A stretch of DNA of 64,000 nt from assembly GCA_020744425.1 (NCBI GenBank), contig JAGMUV010000003.1, positions 1,984,001 to 2,048,000 of the forward strand, read 5' to 3'. This document shows positions 24,854-36,170 of the stretch, in pieces. Within the stretch, counting starts at the first letter, position 1; each line of letters starts with the position of its first letter. Made by a program: the position numbers and the translations under genes. The stretch comes from Dactylonectria macrodidyma (taxonomy: Eukaryota; Ascomycota; Sordariomycetes; Hypocreales; Nectriaceae). The notes beneath the pieces are model-generated. The model was not told the DNA's origin. It ran no database searches and saw nothing but the letters and a program-made list of their open reading frames with translations.

Positions 24854-26049
24854 ATGAGAGGGGTGAGAACACCGTGACTACAGTAAACGGAATCATGAGA
24901 GGGTAGTAAACAACATCTCGAGAAGCGATGTTTTAGACCCAGCATCGCATCAATTGACTTTGGGGGGTGTCTTGTTTCCCACGTGGTCGTCTGGACTCTC
25001 CCGCTGACCCGCTGTCCATAATGATTGTGTGAGGCACTCCGTGATCTTCGCTGATCACCGTGTTTGATGTCCTCCTCAAGTCAGTAGTGCTTCCAACATA
25101 GGCCTAAAAGTTTTGTCCATGTGATTCGGCCTAATTGAAGCGCCGACTTTTTAGTCAATGTCTATTTTTTTCTTCTTCACTTGGCCTGTGTTGTATAGTT
25201 GCATTTGGCCTTGCGTTTGTCCCAACTCCTTGGCAATTGTTACGCGAAGGAGGCTGTGTAAAACGTCGTCGCTTGCCGAAATTCCGCACGACAACAAAGG
25301 AGGAAACCTTATGAAGCGACCTATCCCCCTTCAGATCGCCCCTTTTGCCGCCAGATTCGGGAGGCTGATACAGGGCACGGAGGCCTCACGGGGTTTTGGT
25401 GTTTGCATCTAGTGTTTGGGACCCTGAAGACCCGGGCGCGTAGAGAAAAAAAGGCGACCGCTGGATGCAACCCAAAGGCTCTCCGTACGGGGTTTGGGCT
25501 ATAATTACAGCACCAAACAGTAGGCCTGAGTGCCATACCACAGCGCTTAAAGAGCATGGATGGCTCGTTCGGCTGTGTTTCATCCGGCTTCAAAGACCCT
25601 TTCCCGTGGTAAGCTGGACCCTATCCCCCGCATTGAAATGCCGCTTACCATTTCGGATGGTCGGCAAGCCTTAAAACACCAGCCGGAATCGCGCCAGGGG
25701 CAGCCAAGGTCGTGGCTGTATCAACGACGTTTGAGATCCACCCCCTGCTTGGCATTCGCTTCAAAGAGGTTGTGTTTTGGAAACTCATCTTGAACGGGAA
25801 TTGGTTTAGTATATTTGGGAGTCGTCAAGTATAAGTAGGTAGGTGATGGCCGTGTAAGAAACGATTTTCATTCTGCATCTCACATTCTTCACAAGCCAGT
25901 CTTGCCTTTTATTCACTTTCCATTCTTCTCAAGCTAGTCTTGACCTTTATTCTAAAAACCACAACAAAACCGGTCTTTACACCACCATTTCATCCCACGA
26001 TACCTTCACTCTCTTCCCAAACTTCAAACCCCCAACAAAATCCATCAAA
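24854..26049. other. Intergenic: carboxypeptidase 3' flank and cupredoxin promoter
   Basis: No gene supported. It ends in a C/T- and A/C-rich leader containing a duplicated 32-nt segment (25883-25914 and 25921-25952), listed separately. Confidence 0.5.
25883..25952 (+). repeat. Imperfect 32-nt tandem duplication in the cupredoxin leader
   Basis: Copy 1 at 25883-25914 and copy 2 at 25921-25952 match at 28 of 32 positions, both containing AGTCTTG and ending TTTATTC. Period 38 nt, 98 bp before the start codon. Confidence 0.8.
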
Positions 26050-26764
26050 ATGCATTCATCCATCCTCCTCACCCTGACCGCCGTCACCTCCGTCCTCGCC
26101 CAGTACGGCAACAGTGACGCCACCACGACTGCTGCCTCAGCTGCCTCATCTTCCACTGCCTCGGCTGATGGCGTGCACATCATCAAGGTCGGCGAGGACG
26201 GCCTGGCCTTCGACCCTCAAGAGCTCACGGCCGCCGTCGGCGACACCGTCGAGTTCCACTTCTACCCCATGGCGCACTCGGTCGCCCAGAGCAGCTTCGC
26301 GCTGCCCTGCGAGCCTCTCAACGACACGTCCTTCTTCAGCGGCCCCGTCGCCGTGTCGAGTGGTGTGAGCGACACCGTCTTCACCCTCACCATTGAGAGC
26401 GAGGACCCCATCTGGTACTACTGCGCGACGGCGAAGCACTGCCAAAACGGCATGGTTGGAGTCATCAACGCCCCGTAAGTCTTGTACAATACTATACACG
26501 AGAGCTTCTGCTAACACATTCCTCAGTTCGAGCGGAAACAGGACCATTGAGAACTTTGTCGCCGCTGCTGCTGAAGTCGAGGACAACGTCGCTCCCACCG
26601 CCACCCAGGGCGGTACCCTCGGCGAGGCTGCCACTGGCACTGGCTCTTCGTCCACCCCTACCGAGAGCTCTGGCGAGAACGCCGGCATCGAGACACGGGG
26701 AGAGATCCGATGGGGTCTCATGGGACTTGCTATGGCCGGTCTGTTCGGCGTCATGATGGTCTAA
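26050..26764 (+). CDS. GPI-anchored extracellular cupredoxin (plastocyanin-like)
   Basis: A wall- or membrane-attached blue-copper-type protein. Exons 26050-26474 and 26527-26764 (52-nt intron, GTAAGT...CCTCAG); 220 residues. A signal peptide (1-17, to SVLA) is followed by a Thr/Ser/Ala-rich linker and one cupredoxin domain (about 42-142). Type-1 copper ligands are all visible: H76 in PMAHS, C125 in WYYC, H130 and M135, with the standard C-x4-H-x4-M spacing. A Ser/Thr/Glu-rich stalk and a C-terminal hydrophobic tail (GLMGLAMAGLFGVMMV) behind SSGENAG make a GPI signal likely. Fungal relatives are called extracellular serine-rich proteins; copper binding is inferred from ligands, and the biological role is unknown. 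Confidence 0.88.
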
Positions 26765-26999
26765 TGTCGACATTAATACTAAAGCCGACGTCTATCTTCC
26801 CTGGTGGATACTCCCTAGAGGAGGAGAATGGATAGATGCATGGAATGGGGGTTGCAAGAGAAATTGTACACAATAATACATGAACATGAGGTGCGATGAA
26901 GAACAAATCATGAACTATTAGACCTATCTGCTTGGTGCAACAAATGGTGACTGGAGCTACCCGAAAAAACATTATTGTGATTAAAGTATAGGCAACTTA

Positions 27000-27852
27000 T
27001 CATGTTGTCTTCCAGGCTTGATCCGCATCTACCGTAAACGTTAGCAGTATTCTGGACCGTCTTTGTTATGCTCTCAAACTGACCTGGATGGATCGCTGGC
27101 GTCTCGATGCCCTTCCTAGCCTCCGCCTTCTGTCGATAATCCGACCCAAATCTCCCATCCCTCGCCGCCACATGCTTCTCAAAATCTAGCTGCCCATCCG
27201 CCGTGTAGCTCGTCATGAGCTGCGGCTGCCCGAGCGGCAACGTGTGGCCTTTATCCGTCTGCCACAAGTGGTACACCTTGCCGTACAGGTGGACGACCTG
27301 CCCCATTTCCCAATTCTCAGCGGTCTCCCATGCGGCATTTGGCACGGAGCGGTTGGGCATAATCAGCATGCCGGACTTGACCTCGTAGGCGTGCGAGTGC
27401 CATAGCTTGCGCTCCTCACTGGGGAGGGTTTCGTACAGCTGCGGAGTGATCATGTACTCAATTCCAATGAGGCGGGCGTTGGGCTCATCCGAATCATACA
27501 GAAGGCACTGCCGCACATCGTTGTCTTGAGTTCATTGACAATGAGCATGACCATTCTACTTGGAGTGTTGAGTGCGATCGACTCACTTAGGTGGGCACAG
27601 TAATGGTTCGTCTCAACGCAGCGGCTTGGTTCGTCGGCATAGGCGTGAAATGCGTTTAGATGAGCGCAAATGTTCTTTATCGGGCGAAAGTCCTAATAAC
27701 CGAATTGAGCATTCATAGCTTGTATTTTGGGCGTAGATGAAGCTCACCTGAGTAACTGCAGCGCCAGCGGTTAATACGTGATTTGTCGCCGAGAGCGGCT
27801 TTCCCAGCCCTCGGTTAGTGACGGGCACTTCTTGATTCTCAGCAGATGCCAT
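27000..27852 (-). CDS. OBAP-type DUF1264 protein (oil-body-associated-like)
   Basis: Plant members of this family (OBAP1) sit on oil bodies; the fungal role is not established. Four exons on the minus strand: 27852-27748, 27692-27587, 27524-27084 and 27028-27000; 226 residues. Family landmarks in order: [63 protein letters not shown], then [19 protein letters not shown] and [12 protein letters not shown]. The last intron is a short one (GTCAGT donor, CTAAC branch, TAG acceptor at 27029) that removes an otherwise open run and gives the compact ending [12 protein letters not shown]; reading through instead gives a non-family tail. Exon 3 starts after an AAG acceptor. The gene converges with the cupredoxin gene (235 bp between stops). 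Confidence 0.88.
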
Positions 27853-28735
27853 TTTGATCGCGATATGGTTGTCACAGAGTAGCATTTGTGATCGCAGAGT
27901 TGCATTTTAAACCTCGAGAATTGAAGTCCTGGCTGCCCGATAGTTTACGTCATGGATTGAACTTCTGGCGACACAACTTGGCTGTCTTTCCTGGGGTTTG
28001 CAGCATCTCCAACTTATTGCAAGCCATCTTCGAGTCTAAGCGTCAGGATGACGATCTCTTTAGTCAGGGGACTGGAATCACCCCTGATTAACGAATTGTT
28101 TCTCCCCACTCGCTAAACAGGCTGGCAGCGGAGACGGGAGCGACTGCGATAGTCGTGGCTGTCAAATTGGTAACTTATCTAACTTTGCACTTTGTTCATC
28201 TTTATCTTCATTTTGGGACCGGCTGTCGAGCAACCCTACTCCCTAGCTTACACCCACAACAAAGCTTTAGGTTAGTTACCCAATGCGAATAGAATAAACA
28301 TCTTAATATAACTTACGTATATTTCTAACAATACCCATTTACTCATATACGCCATATTCGATGTCAACAACACAACAACTGCACACGACATTCCGGACTG
28401 CCCCAAATGCTCGTACTGATCTACCTCAAGCGCCATACGATTACGGTACCTAGTTGATACTGAGTTCGTTCACTGCAGGAAAAGCCCTCCCCGATGCGCC
28501 TGGTTCGTCTGGACCTGTTTGAACGGAAACGAAAACCGTGTTTGCTCTACTTCGTCAAATAGAACCCGCCGACATGGGAGGACACGGAGCTGGAACTAAC
28601 TATCCACTAGTTTATGGCATCTATCTGCTAATTTATAGTATATATTCGTCCTGATCTTAGGCATGTGGTGTTAGTAATATTAAGAATTGTTGTGCATAAC
28701 TTATATCCTTTTCTGTTCGTACGTTAACCTCAACT
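27853..28735. other. Intergenic, AT-rich in its second half
   Basis: Upstream region of the OBAP-type gene and the 3' flank of the PNP pseudogene. No gene seen. Confidence 0.45.
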
Positions 28736-29815
28736 TCAACGCCCAAAATTGAAGTTCTGAGTTCCACCACTGGACGTGAATCCCGTCAAGACGTTACCGC
28801 CCGAAACATTCCCAATGTGAACAGAGCCTTCGGCATGGCTGAGATTCTTCACTGACACCAACACGAGGCTTTTTGTTGGACAGCTTGTCCGCCTGAGGAT
28901 ACTGCTCGATCTGGGCCTTGGCGACGCTCGCAGCCGTGGCAGCGGCAAAATCCTGCCAGAGATCGTTCTTGTGGCTGTCTGCGTAGTCACAGACACCTTT
29001 GACAATGACGCAGGGGATTTTGTCTCATACACCTAAGCCTTCCATCTCGAAGGCCATCAAGTCGTGGCGCTTCGCGATGACATTGCGATACTCGCCAGAC
29101 TTCAGTACTGTATCACCGGAACCGAAGCGCCCAACGAATACGCAGGGGCCTTGCGCCTCCTTGATCTCTCCGCGGGATTCGAGAATGCGCTTTTCCTTGA
29201 GCCGTTCGCGTTGCAACAGCTCGTTTTCGTCACATCCGAGGTCCTTGCACGACACTCGACGAGGCTCTTCGCAAACTGCGACCGAAGCTCCATTGCATTC
29301 GTCGTAGACATGCTGCGAAGCCGCCTGATCCTCGAGGTTCTCACGCTCCATGTCAATTTTGAAGGGTGTCACAAAATTTCGCGCATTCTTTGTCGGTCTT
29401 CCGAGGTTGTCGTCAAGGCTGTCTTTAGTCTGAAAGTTGTCGGGCTTTTGTTTGCCGAGATCATACTAGAAGGCAGTCTCACCGATGACCACGTCCCCAA
29501 GGAGTATTTCTTCGCTCTCTCCCGAGCGGGGAACACCGCCGCATATGCCCGTTAAAAGAACAAGCTTCAGCTTCGAGTAACTCATCCGAAGATATGCGGT
29601 AGCGCCGGCGGCGCTCGATTTGCCCACATTCGATAAACAGAGGAGAACGACGTTGAAGTTGCCCATCCGCCTAGTCGTGTATGTGTTAGGTTCTTCGGTT
29701 GCCCTTCCATAATTAGTATCCCAGAACTCATCGATAAGTCGAGAAACTGCATTGTGATCCCCAGGGCATAGACGGAATCAATTTATGCGATCGCATATTG
29801 CCGCACTTGATTGGC
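28736..29815 (-). pseudogene. Purine-nucleoside-phosphorylase (PNP_UDP) family pseudogene
   Basis: Minus-strand remnant of a fungal PNP_UDP-superfamily protein, the kind used as a stand-alone enzyme or as the head of NLR-like proteins. Recognisable pieces in order: [83 protein letters not shown] and [15 protein letters not shown]. The frame is broken by TAG at 29466-29468 and TGA at 29025-29027 (the latter where relatives have Trp after GV). A +/-1 shift in the A5/T5 run at 28870-28874 separates the body from a Gly/Asn-rich C-terminal stretch in another frame, ending GGTQNFNFGR. The first ~50 residues also need a frame change. Both stops fit C-to-T/G-to-A transitions. Sequencing error could explain one lesion, not all. 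Confidence 0.8.
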
Positions 29816-30316
29816 TTCTCTCCTGCTCCTCACTTGCTCCTAGGAGATTGAGGTCCAAAGACATCGAGCCCAGCGGACGAAGCCGAACTTGGCAGGCCAA
29901 TGGAGAGACTACCGGCTAACGGAGCAATCAGTAGCCTCACATACGGCCAGCCTCGGCCACATCCATTCATCCATTGCCTTGTGTAGGATGAGAACGAACC
30001 TATAGCAAGGAGGCCGCTTCCAATGGTTTGATGGGAGATAAAAGGGAGAATTCCTTGTAACTTTTGACGAGAGACAAGCAACGCCAGGAAGACCTCTGCG
30101 AAAGTGGCCCTCTCGACGACAAGACGCGCATCCAAGATGCAAACCGCGGCTTGCTTAAGTTCTAGGTTCTAAGTTCTAGGTTATCTAGCCAATAGCCTGG
30201 CTGCGCGCTTGGTTTACAGGAAAACAGCTGAGAAACATGTAAGGGCAACAAATGATGTTTATCCTTTTCTAACGCATAGTTTCGCATCCTCTCGCCCCCC
30301 CAACCCCCCGGCTTCT
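29816..30316. other. Intergenic with short direct repeat
   Basis: No gene. AAGTTCTAGGTT occurs twice (30157-30168 and 30171-30182). The stretch just before the ankyrin gene's stop contains a C/G-run (CCCCCCAACCCCCC near 30295). Confidence 0.5.
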
Positions 30317-33300
30317 TCACAACCTCCTCCATTTTAGAAGGACGTCAGCAATGATCGCATGATGGTTATCCTCCGCGAACGCTGCCGCCTCCTCGCACCG
30401 CGCTTCTAAAGAATCCATGTCCCCATCATTTTCCAGCAAGAGGTGGACCATATCTAGACGGCCATGTTCTGCCGCCCCTTGAAGCGCCGTCCGTCCTTCA
30501 TGGGCTGCCGGTTCAGCATTGACATCTGCCCCATTTTCAAGGAGCAGAATTGCCATGTTGATATCCCCAGTCATGGCTGCAAACTGCAACGCTGTTGCAC
30601 CGGAATTGCTAGCCGCTGGAGCGTTGACATTCGCGCCGCGTGATATGAGCTCTCGCACCAGAGGAAGATCGCCACTCTCCGCCGCAGCTTGTAATGCGGT
30701 TCTACCACCAAACGAATCTGCCGGAGCATTTATGTCTGCCTTGGCGTCAAACAAGATATTAACTAAGCCACGGTCACGTCCGGAAACAGCTCTCTGAAGG
30801 GCTGTCATGTTCGATATCGCTGAGGTAGGGGTATTCACATTGGCCCCACTGTCGATGAGCATCTGCATCGCTGCTTCCGGCTTCCTAGCAGCCACCTGAA
30901 CTGGATAAATGGTATCACAGGATGGCATATTGACGTCAGCACCATAACGGATCAGCAATTCGGTGATTCTTTCATTCGAGTCGATATTGTCGAGCGAGTA
31001 GTGCAGAGGACTTGCTCCATCCTCAGGATTAGTTAGGTTCGGGTTGGCCCCTGCATCTAGCAACATCTTGACTTCCTCTAAGTTGCCCCGATGGACTGCG
31101 GCGAGGAGTGGTGTGTGTGGTGTCGAAAATTTCCCATGCCGGAGGAGAATGGCACTGTGGCAGTCGAATGACGGTCCGTTGACGTTGACCCCAGCACGTA
31201 AAAGCCGTTGAACCACGTCGTGTTTATTTAGGGTGATCGCGACAACTAGCGGTGTTTCTCGGGCCATTGGAGGGTCGGGGTTGGCACCATTCGCCATCAA
31301 AAAGTCAACGAACTTGTAGTCTTGCTTTTTGACGGCTGTACAAAGTGCAGTGCGCCCGTCTTCGATCCGGTTGACGTGTGCACCTGCACTAAGCAGTCTT
31401 TGGACCACTTCTAGGTTCCCACTTTCAACGGCGGCTTGTAGAGTAGTTCGTCCTCGGTTCGGCGATGCTTTGGCGTTAACCTCAGCACCTAGTTGAAGCA
31501 GCATGCTGACCAGTTCCAGGTTCCCTGACAAGGCTGCAGCCTGGAGGCATGTGAGCCCCTCTTCCCCAGCAGCATCAGCATTGATCGATTGGCCCATGGC
31601 GATGAACAACAGAACTAGATCTAAGTTCCCAGACTCGGCTGCCGCTTGCAAGGCTGTTCGTCCCCCTTTATCACAAAGAGGTGCATTCGGATCGGCGCCA
31701 TGCTCTAACAAGAGGCTGACTAAAGCCGCGTCTCCATAATTGGCGGCTGCCTGGAGAGCAGTGCTTCCATACCGATTCCGACCAGCAGGGGCATTCACGT
31801 CAGCATCTCTCCTCAGGAGCAACGTTGCCATTTCCAAGCTCTGAACGCTGCTCTGATGACTTTTTGAACACAGCAATTGCAGCGCGGTTGTACCAACGGC
31901 ATCGACTGCGTTGGGATTGGCACCGGCGTTCAAAAGAAGTTCAGCTATGCCGAGGTCGCCCTTCAGCACCGACAGTTGGAGCGGATCTCTCAATCCAATC
32001 CAATCTTCTTCCTCATCATTGTGCATCGCGACCAAACGCTTGCTCGGTATCGGAATCTGGAACCAGAGTTCGTTGATAAATGCGCCAGCGCCGAGCAAGA
32101 GCCGAACCATTTGCTTGTTCCCATTAAAGGTGGCAATTTGAATTGGGGTACAGACTGACAGGGGGTCTAGATCGAGTTTGTCCAAGTCTACTTCCAAGAG
32201 TTCTTGCCAGACGATTGTATACTCATCTCCAAGAGGGATATTAACGTCCGCTCCAGCGTCAAGCAAGATCTTGGCCATATCAATATCGTTCAGTTTAACC
32301 GCACCTTGTAGTGCAGAACCAAATCTCTCCCCTGTATTGTCGACATCTGCGCCAGACGCTATCAGCAGCTTGGCAACTTCGATATTACGTTCTTCAGTGG
32401 CCATCAAAAGTGGGAAGCCTCCACTGACAGTACTTGCGTCCATGTCCGCCCCGGCGATGATCAGCATGTCCACAAGCTGGAGACTACCCCTTCCATTGTC
32501 AATGGCAAGCAATAGAGGGCGGAGACCTCGAAATGGCCCAGAAATTGTGAGATCAACATCAGCTCCTCGATTTAGAAGAAGCTCAGTTATCTCCAGATTT
32601 GCAGTCCCCACGGCAAACTGAAGGGCAGTTTTCCCAGAGAAAATTGGGTCCGCGCTGTCGGGGCTGACCCCTCGATCAAGAAGTCGTCGGACATAGTCTG
32701 CGTTTCCAATCCTAATAGCGCTTAGAAAGATATTTGAGGCAAAAATTCGGGCTGTTGGTCCCTTTGCTCCCAGAAGCTGGTCTATGGCTGATTTATTTCC
32801 AGTCTCAACGACCCATCTCAAGAGGTCATCAGTCTTTTCGGTGGGAAGGAGACCATTTGAAGACTGATAGACTGCCCATTGGATGACCTGGACCAAGGAT
32901 TGCGACGGGGATAGCTTCTGGATATGAAGATCTGAGTTGCTGTGTTCTCTTTTGGGTACCATGTCCTCCAAACTTTTGGACAAGTCGTGCAAATCATTTG
33001 TGTCTGCGGGGGTTTCTGGCAAGGAATATCCAAGGAATCTCTTAGCCAGCTCGAGGACGTGTGCAGTATGAGACAATGTGATAGCTCCAGATGGAGGCAT
33101 CCAATTGAGATTCAAAATCGGTGGCTTAGAGCATGCTGCATAGTGTCAATTTTGAACCAATGGGCAAGAAGATTCCAAAAAGTACCCAATTCTATCAGGT
33201 GGTCCTGAAACTGGAACCAAGGCAGGTTGTTGCACAAGATCAAGGGGCATTGAGGAAAGGGTGGGGTGCGAGCAATGATGCCGTCGAGACTAGTCCTGGG

Positions 33301-33812
33301 TTCAACTGAGACAAGGTTAGCCCTTGATTATCGATTCTTCGACCCGGGGTAGAACTTGCCTGATGGTGCATGAAAAGAAGTCTGAAGGTAGGCATATCTG
33401 CCCATCTCCTTCTTCAACTTCTTGCCTCGGATGACCTGGCCACCCATGACAAGTTCAGTGTCCCTTCCTTTCCGCTTTCGGAACAGTGCGCTGGCATGCT
33501 TCCACTCTTCCATTGTATGGTACTTTCTCATGTTCCAAGAGTCAAGCTTGCGGACGTATTGCGCCTTTCTAAGAGAAGAATAGGTTAGCATCTCGGGGCT
33601 AGGTGACTAGGTCATTGGTGATCAAGTAGAATGTAGACGGGTGTTCCCTCAACAGGGCCCACATTGTTGACTTACGTGGCGTGGAAGCCATGTTCTTCTT
33701 CCATGCAATTAACTAGCTCTCCTAGCGTCTTGTCTTTGTCGATATACAAGAAGCGGATATGCTCTTTATGCGCATTCCATTCTGTAGCGGGAATCCTTGG
33801 CGCCCGAGACAT
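30317..33812 (-). CDS. Clr5-domain ankyrin-repeat protein
   Basis: Clr5 domains are named after a fission-yeast silencing factor; in filamentous fungi they head large ankyrin or TPR proteins of unknown role. Four exons (minus): 33812-33676, 33568-33360, 33305-33186 and 33135-30317; 1,094 residues. Residues ~1-70 form the Clr5 head (RIPATEWNAHKEHIRFLYID, GELVNCMEEEHGFHATKAQY, WNMRKY). A basic linker and a hydrophobic bridge follow. The rest, from about 260, is some twenty ankyrin repeats of the 'xGxTALQxAAxxGNLxLVxLLLxxGADVN' type, very regular in the last third. The second intron appears to be GC-AG: donor CAG|GCAAGT at 33359, CTAAC branch, CTCAG acceptor at 33306; the nearby GT would give a stop. 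The third intron (50 nt) starts GTACTT. Ankyrin arrays mediate protein binding; the target is unknown. Confidence 0.87.
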
Positions 33813-33896
33813 GGCGAATGGCGGCTGAGTGCAAGAGATAAGTAGTTAGGAGCCAAAGGATAGTCCGTCTGAGAACGATGAAGAAAAGAAGAGGCT

Positions 33897-33922
<26 letters not shown>
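33897..33922. repeat. (AG)13 microsatellite
   Basis: Uninterrupted AG dinucleotide run followed by AAAGAGAG, about 85 bp upstream of the Clr5-ankyrin start codon on the opposite strand. Confidence 0.9.
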
Positions 33923-33934
<12 letters not shown>

Positions 33935-34078
33935 CCAAGGGTTAACTCCAAGTCTTGTCTGAAGATCTGATTTTTTGCGTCTCGCACTGTTGATAGGGGC
34001 AAGCCTCTTTAATAAGTGCTTACCTCCCTGAAAGCCTGAGGCCAAAAGAGCAGCTTGGCACGCCAAAGTGCAACTTGG

Positions 34079-34528
34079 GATTGACCAAAATTCGCAATGC
34101 AACATGCTTGAGTTGCAGCTGAGCCACAGCCACTGACTGGGTTGGCGTGGTCTAAGTCCAATCGGGCTGAGCACACGTCACAGCGCACGGCATGTCCAGC
34201 CTGATTCTTGACCCAAAAAGGCCCTTGATTGGCCCTGTCCAGAATTTGCAAATGTCTGTGCTCCGCAATTCTGCAGCAACTAGCTGTGGCGATGATTGGT
34301 CTAGGCCAGAATTCGCTTTCTTGAGCCCATGTCCAGACTCTCCGTACTCGATTCACCTCGCCCGCTTGAACGCTTAGGTTAGCTAAATGAGTCTGGATTT
34401 GCCGTGCCCCAAATTCGCTTTCTACCCCGGCAAGTCAGAATTGTTGGGCAAGCTGTGCAATTATGCGGCTGTGTCTCAGCGGAGCGGCGTTGCCAGGCTC
34501 CTGCAATTTGCAGATTGCCAAAATTCGC
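34079..34528 (+). repeat. Five diverged copies of a GATTG...CCARAATTCGC motif
   Basis: Copies at 34079-34095, 34227-34249, 34294-34316, 34395-34418 and 34513-34528. Each has G(G)ATT(T)G, a spacer of 1-7 nt, CC and (A/G)AATT(C/T)GC. The first and last continue to match beyond the core (GAGTTGC-G-TG on the right, GGC-GCCA and TGCAA on the left), so this looks like a decayed tandem array. Confidence 0.55.
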
Positions 34529-34632
34529 AAAGTCTGGGCACATATACGAGTTGCTGTTGCCCCCATGAAATTCATCATCAACCTGTCACTCGACCACTGT
34601 TTTCCATTTACAACATACGTTCTTCAAGAGTC

Positions 34633-35025
34633 ATGGCCTTGTCAAAAGAAGCAATCGTTGCCATCATCGGGGTACTCATCAACGTCCCAGCGGCTGCTCT
34701 GATCCTATGGAAACTTTGGAGAAACTACAGATCTGAAGCGTTCAGGCCTTCGTGTGAGCTGCCCTCCCACACCCCGTACACTACATCTTCAGCATCGTAT
34801 CAAGATTCCATAGCAAGTGAACTAAACAATCTCGTTCTAGTGGAGGATGGAGCACTGGATGAAGTTGACGACCAACATCTCAGCGTCCTCACTTCTAGAA
34901 ACCCTACAGTCGGCACCATCTCCAATCGCTACACAATCAATCCCGCGCCACACGGAAGCTACAGAACCCTACCAAGCCAGCGTCTACCATCGGGGCTGCA
35001 CATCTCAATATACCCGACTTGGTGA
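34633..35025 (+). CDS. Small single-pass membrane protein, hypothetical
   Basis: Open frame of 130 residues from the ATG in GTCATGGCC. Residues 1-30 are MALSKEAIVAII-type: a short polar start, a hydrophobic helix (about 7-25) ending in LWKLW and a basic NYRSE; the remainder is Ser/Thr/Pro-rich and disordered with RYTINPAP near the end. Many ascomycete genomes encode tiny proteins with this MALSKE/hydrophobic start and no known function. A longer frame begins at 34387 but its extra 82 residues lie in repeat-rich DNA and look non-coding. I do not assign a function. Confidence 0.5.
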   Translation: MALSKEAIVAIIGVLINVPAAALILWKLWRNYRSEAFRPSCELPSHTPYTTSSASYQDSIASELNNLVLVEDGALDEVDDQHLSVLTSRNPTVGTISNRYTINPAPHGSYRTLPSQRLPSGLHISIYPTW

Positions 35026-36149
35026 GGCAGGGATGCCACAAGGATCATGATCTTTGGCGATTACATTGGAATTTTAACCACATCTGTACATGTATTGACT
35101 ATTCCTTGGGTATGTCACCAATCGCAAAGGTTCTCATGTCAGTCGTTACTAGTGGAGGGAGGAACAGGGCACGCGCTAGGCCAGGCTGGGGCTTCAAAGC
35201 CTCTCACAGCAACAAATACATCGACTCGCTGCATTTGACGTCCATCACTAGCCTCCTTTTCCCCAATATTTCCCATGCAGAGTCCATATGAAATTTTTTG
35301 GCACATTAAAATAATCATGAATGCGATCCAAGTCCCCCTCATCTACCTATCATCACCCTCAATCCATCACTCACCAGAAGCAAGCTCGGAAATTCGAAGT
35401 CGGCCAGCACTACTATGGCTGTGGCTCACATATTCATCGGGCAGGCATACCGCGCTCAAAAAAGTGACAAAAAGCCGAGGAACACTCCAGCAAAGGTCTT
35501 GACTAGTTTGCGATGTAGTTGGCAAGGATCATTCAGATGCAATTAATATGGCACTGTTCAACTTGACGCACATTTTGGTATTCCCAAGGCCGCACCATCG
35601 AAGCTTTGTCAAAAATGGCGGAATGCTTGCGGTTGGCACATCGAGTTCTCGGGCCTGACAATTGTTATTTAGACCGGGGCAATGAGTTACTCAGACAATG
35701 CGCGGATGTGGGCAAACGAGAGCTGTGAAGTGGCTGTAGGATGGCTTTAGATGAAAATTGCATTGTAATCTAGGACATTGATGCGATTGTGGCGGGACAG
35801 GGGTTAGATAGGGTTGTGTGGACTAGAGATTCAACTCTCTAGGTCTCGGGAATTTTCTAGGGAATTTTCAAGCATATCATGATTGACACTGGCTTCAACA
35901 GCTGGGGAGGCAGGGAAGCCTCTCAGTTGCTGAATTCAACGGCACTGTTATTTTCAAGACTGTATGACTATTAATTTCATTACGGATTTCCTTCTTTCTA
36001 TCAGACCTCTTTTAATCCGGCCGAATACACCCTTTTCCTGCGAGCCGACCGACCGCGTCCGCGGTCTTCCACCCCAGCCCGGATCTGCCGCTGCAACCTT
36101 CATCTTTTCGAGCCTTGCCACAATCCGCAGCGGCGATCCAACCCGATAG

Positions 36150-36167
36150 AGTGTCTAATTAGACACT
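36150..36167. repeat. Perfect 18-bp palindrome
   Basis: AGTGTCTAATTAGACACT equals its own reverse complement. It lies 3 bp before the inverted-repeat element at 36171. Confidence 0.9.
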
Positions 36168-36170
36168 TTC

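Larger units (their letters stand above)
33813..34632. other. Intergenic between divergent Clr5-ankyrin and small membrane-protein genes
   Basis: Contains an (AG)n microsatellite (33897-33922) and a cluster of diverged AATTCGC-type repeats (34079-34528), listed separately. No gene otherwise. Confidence 0.5.
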
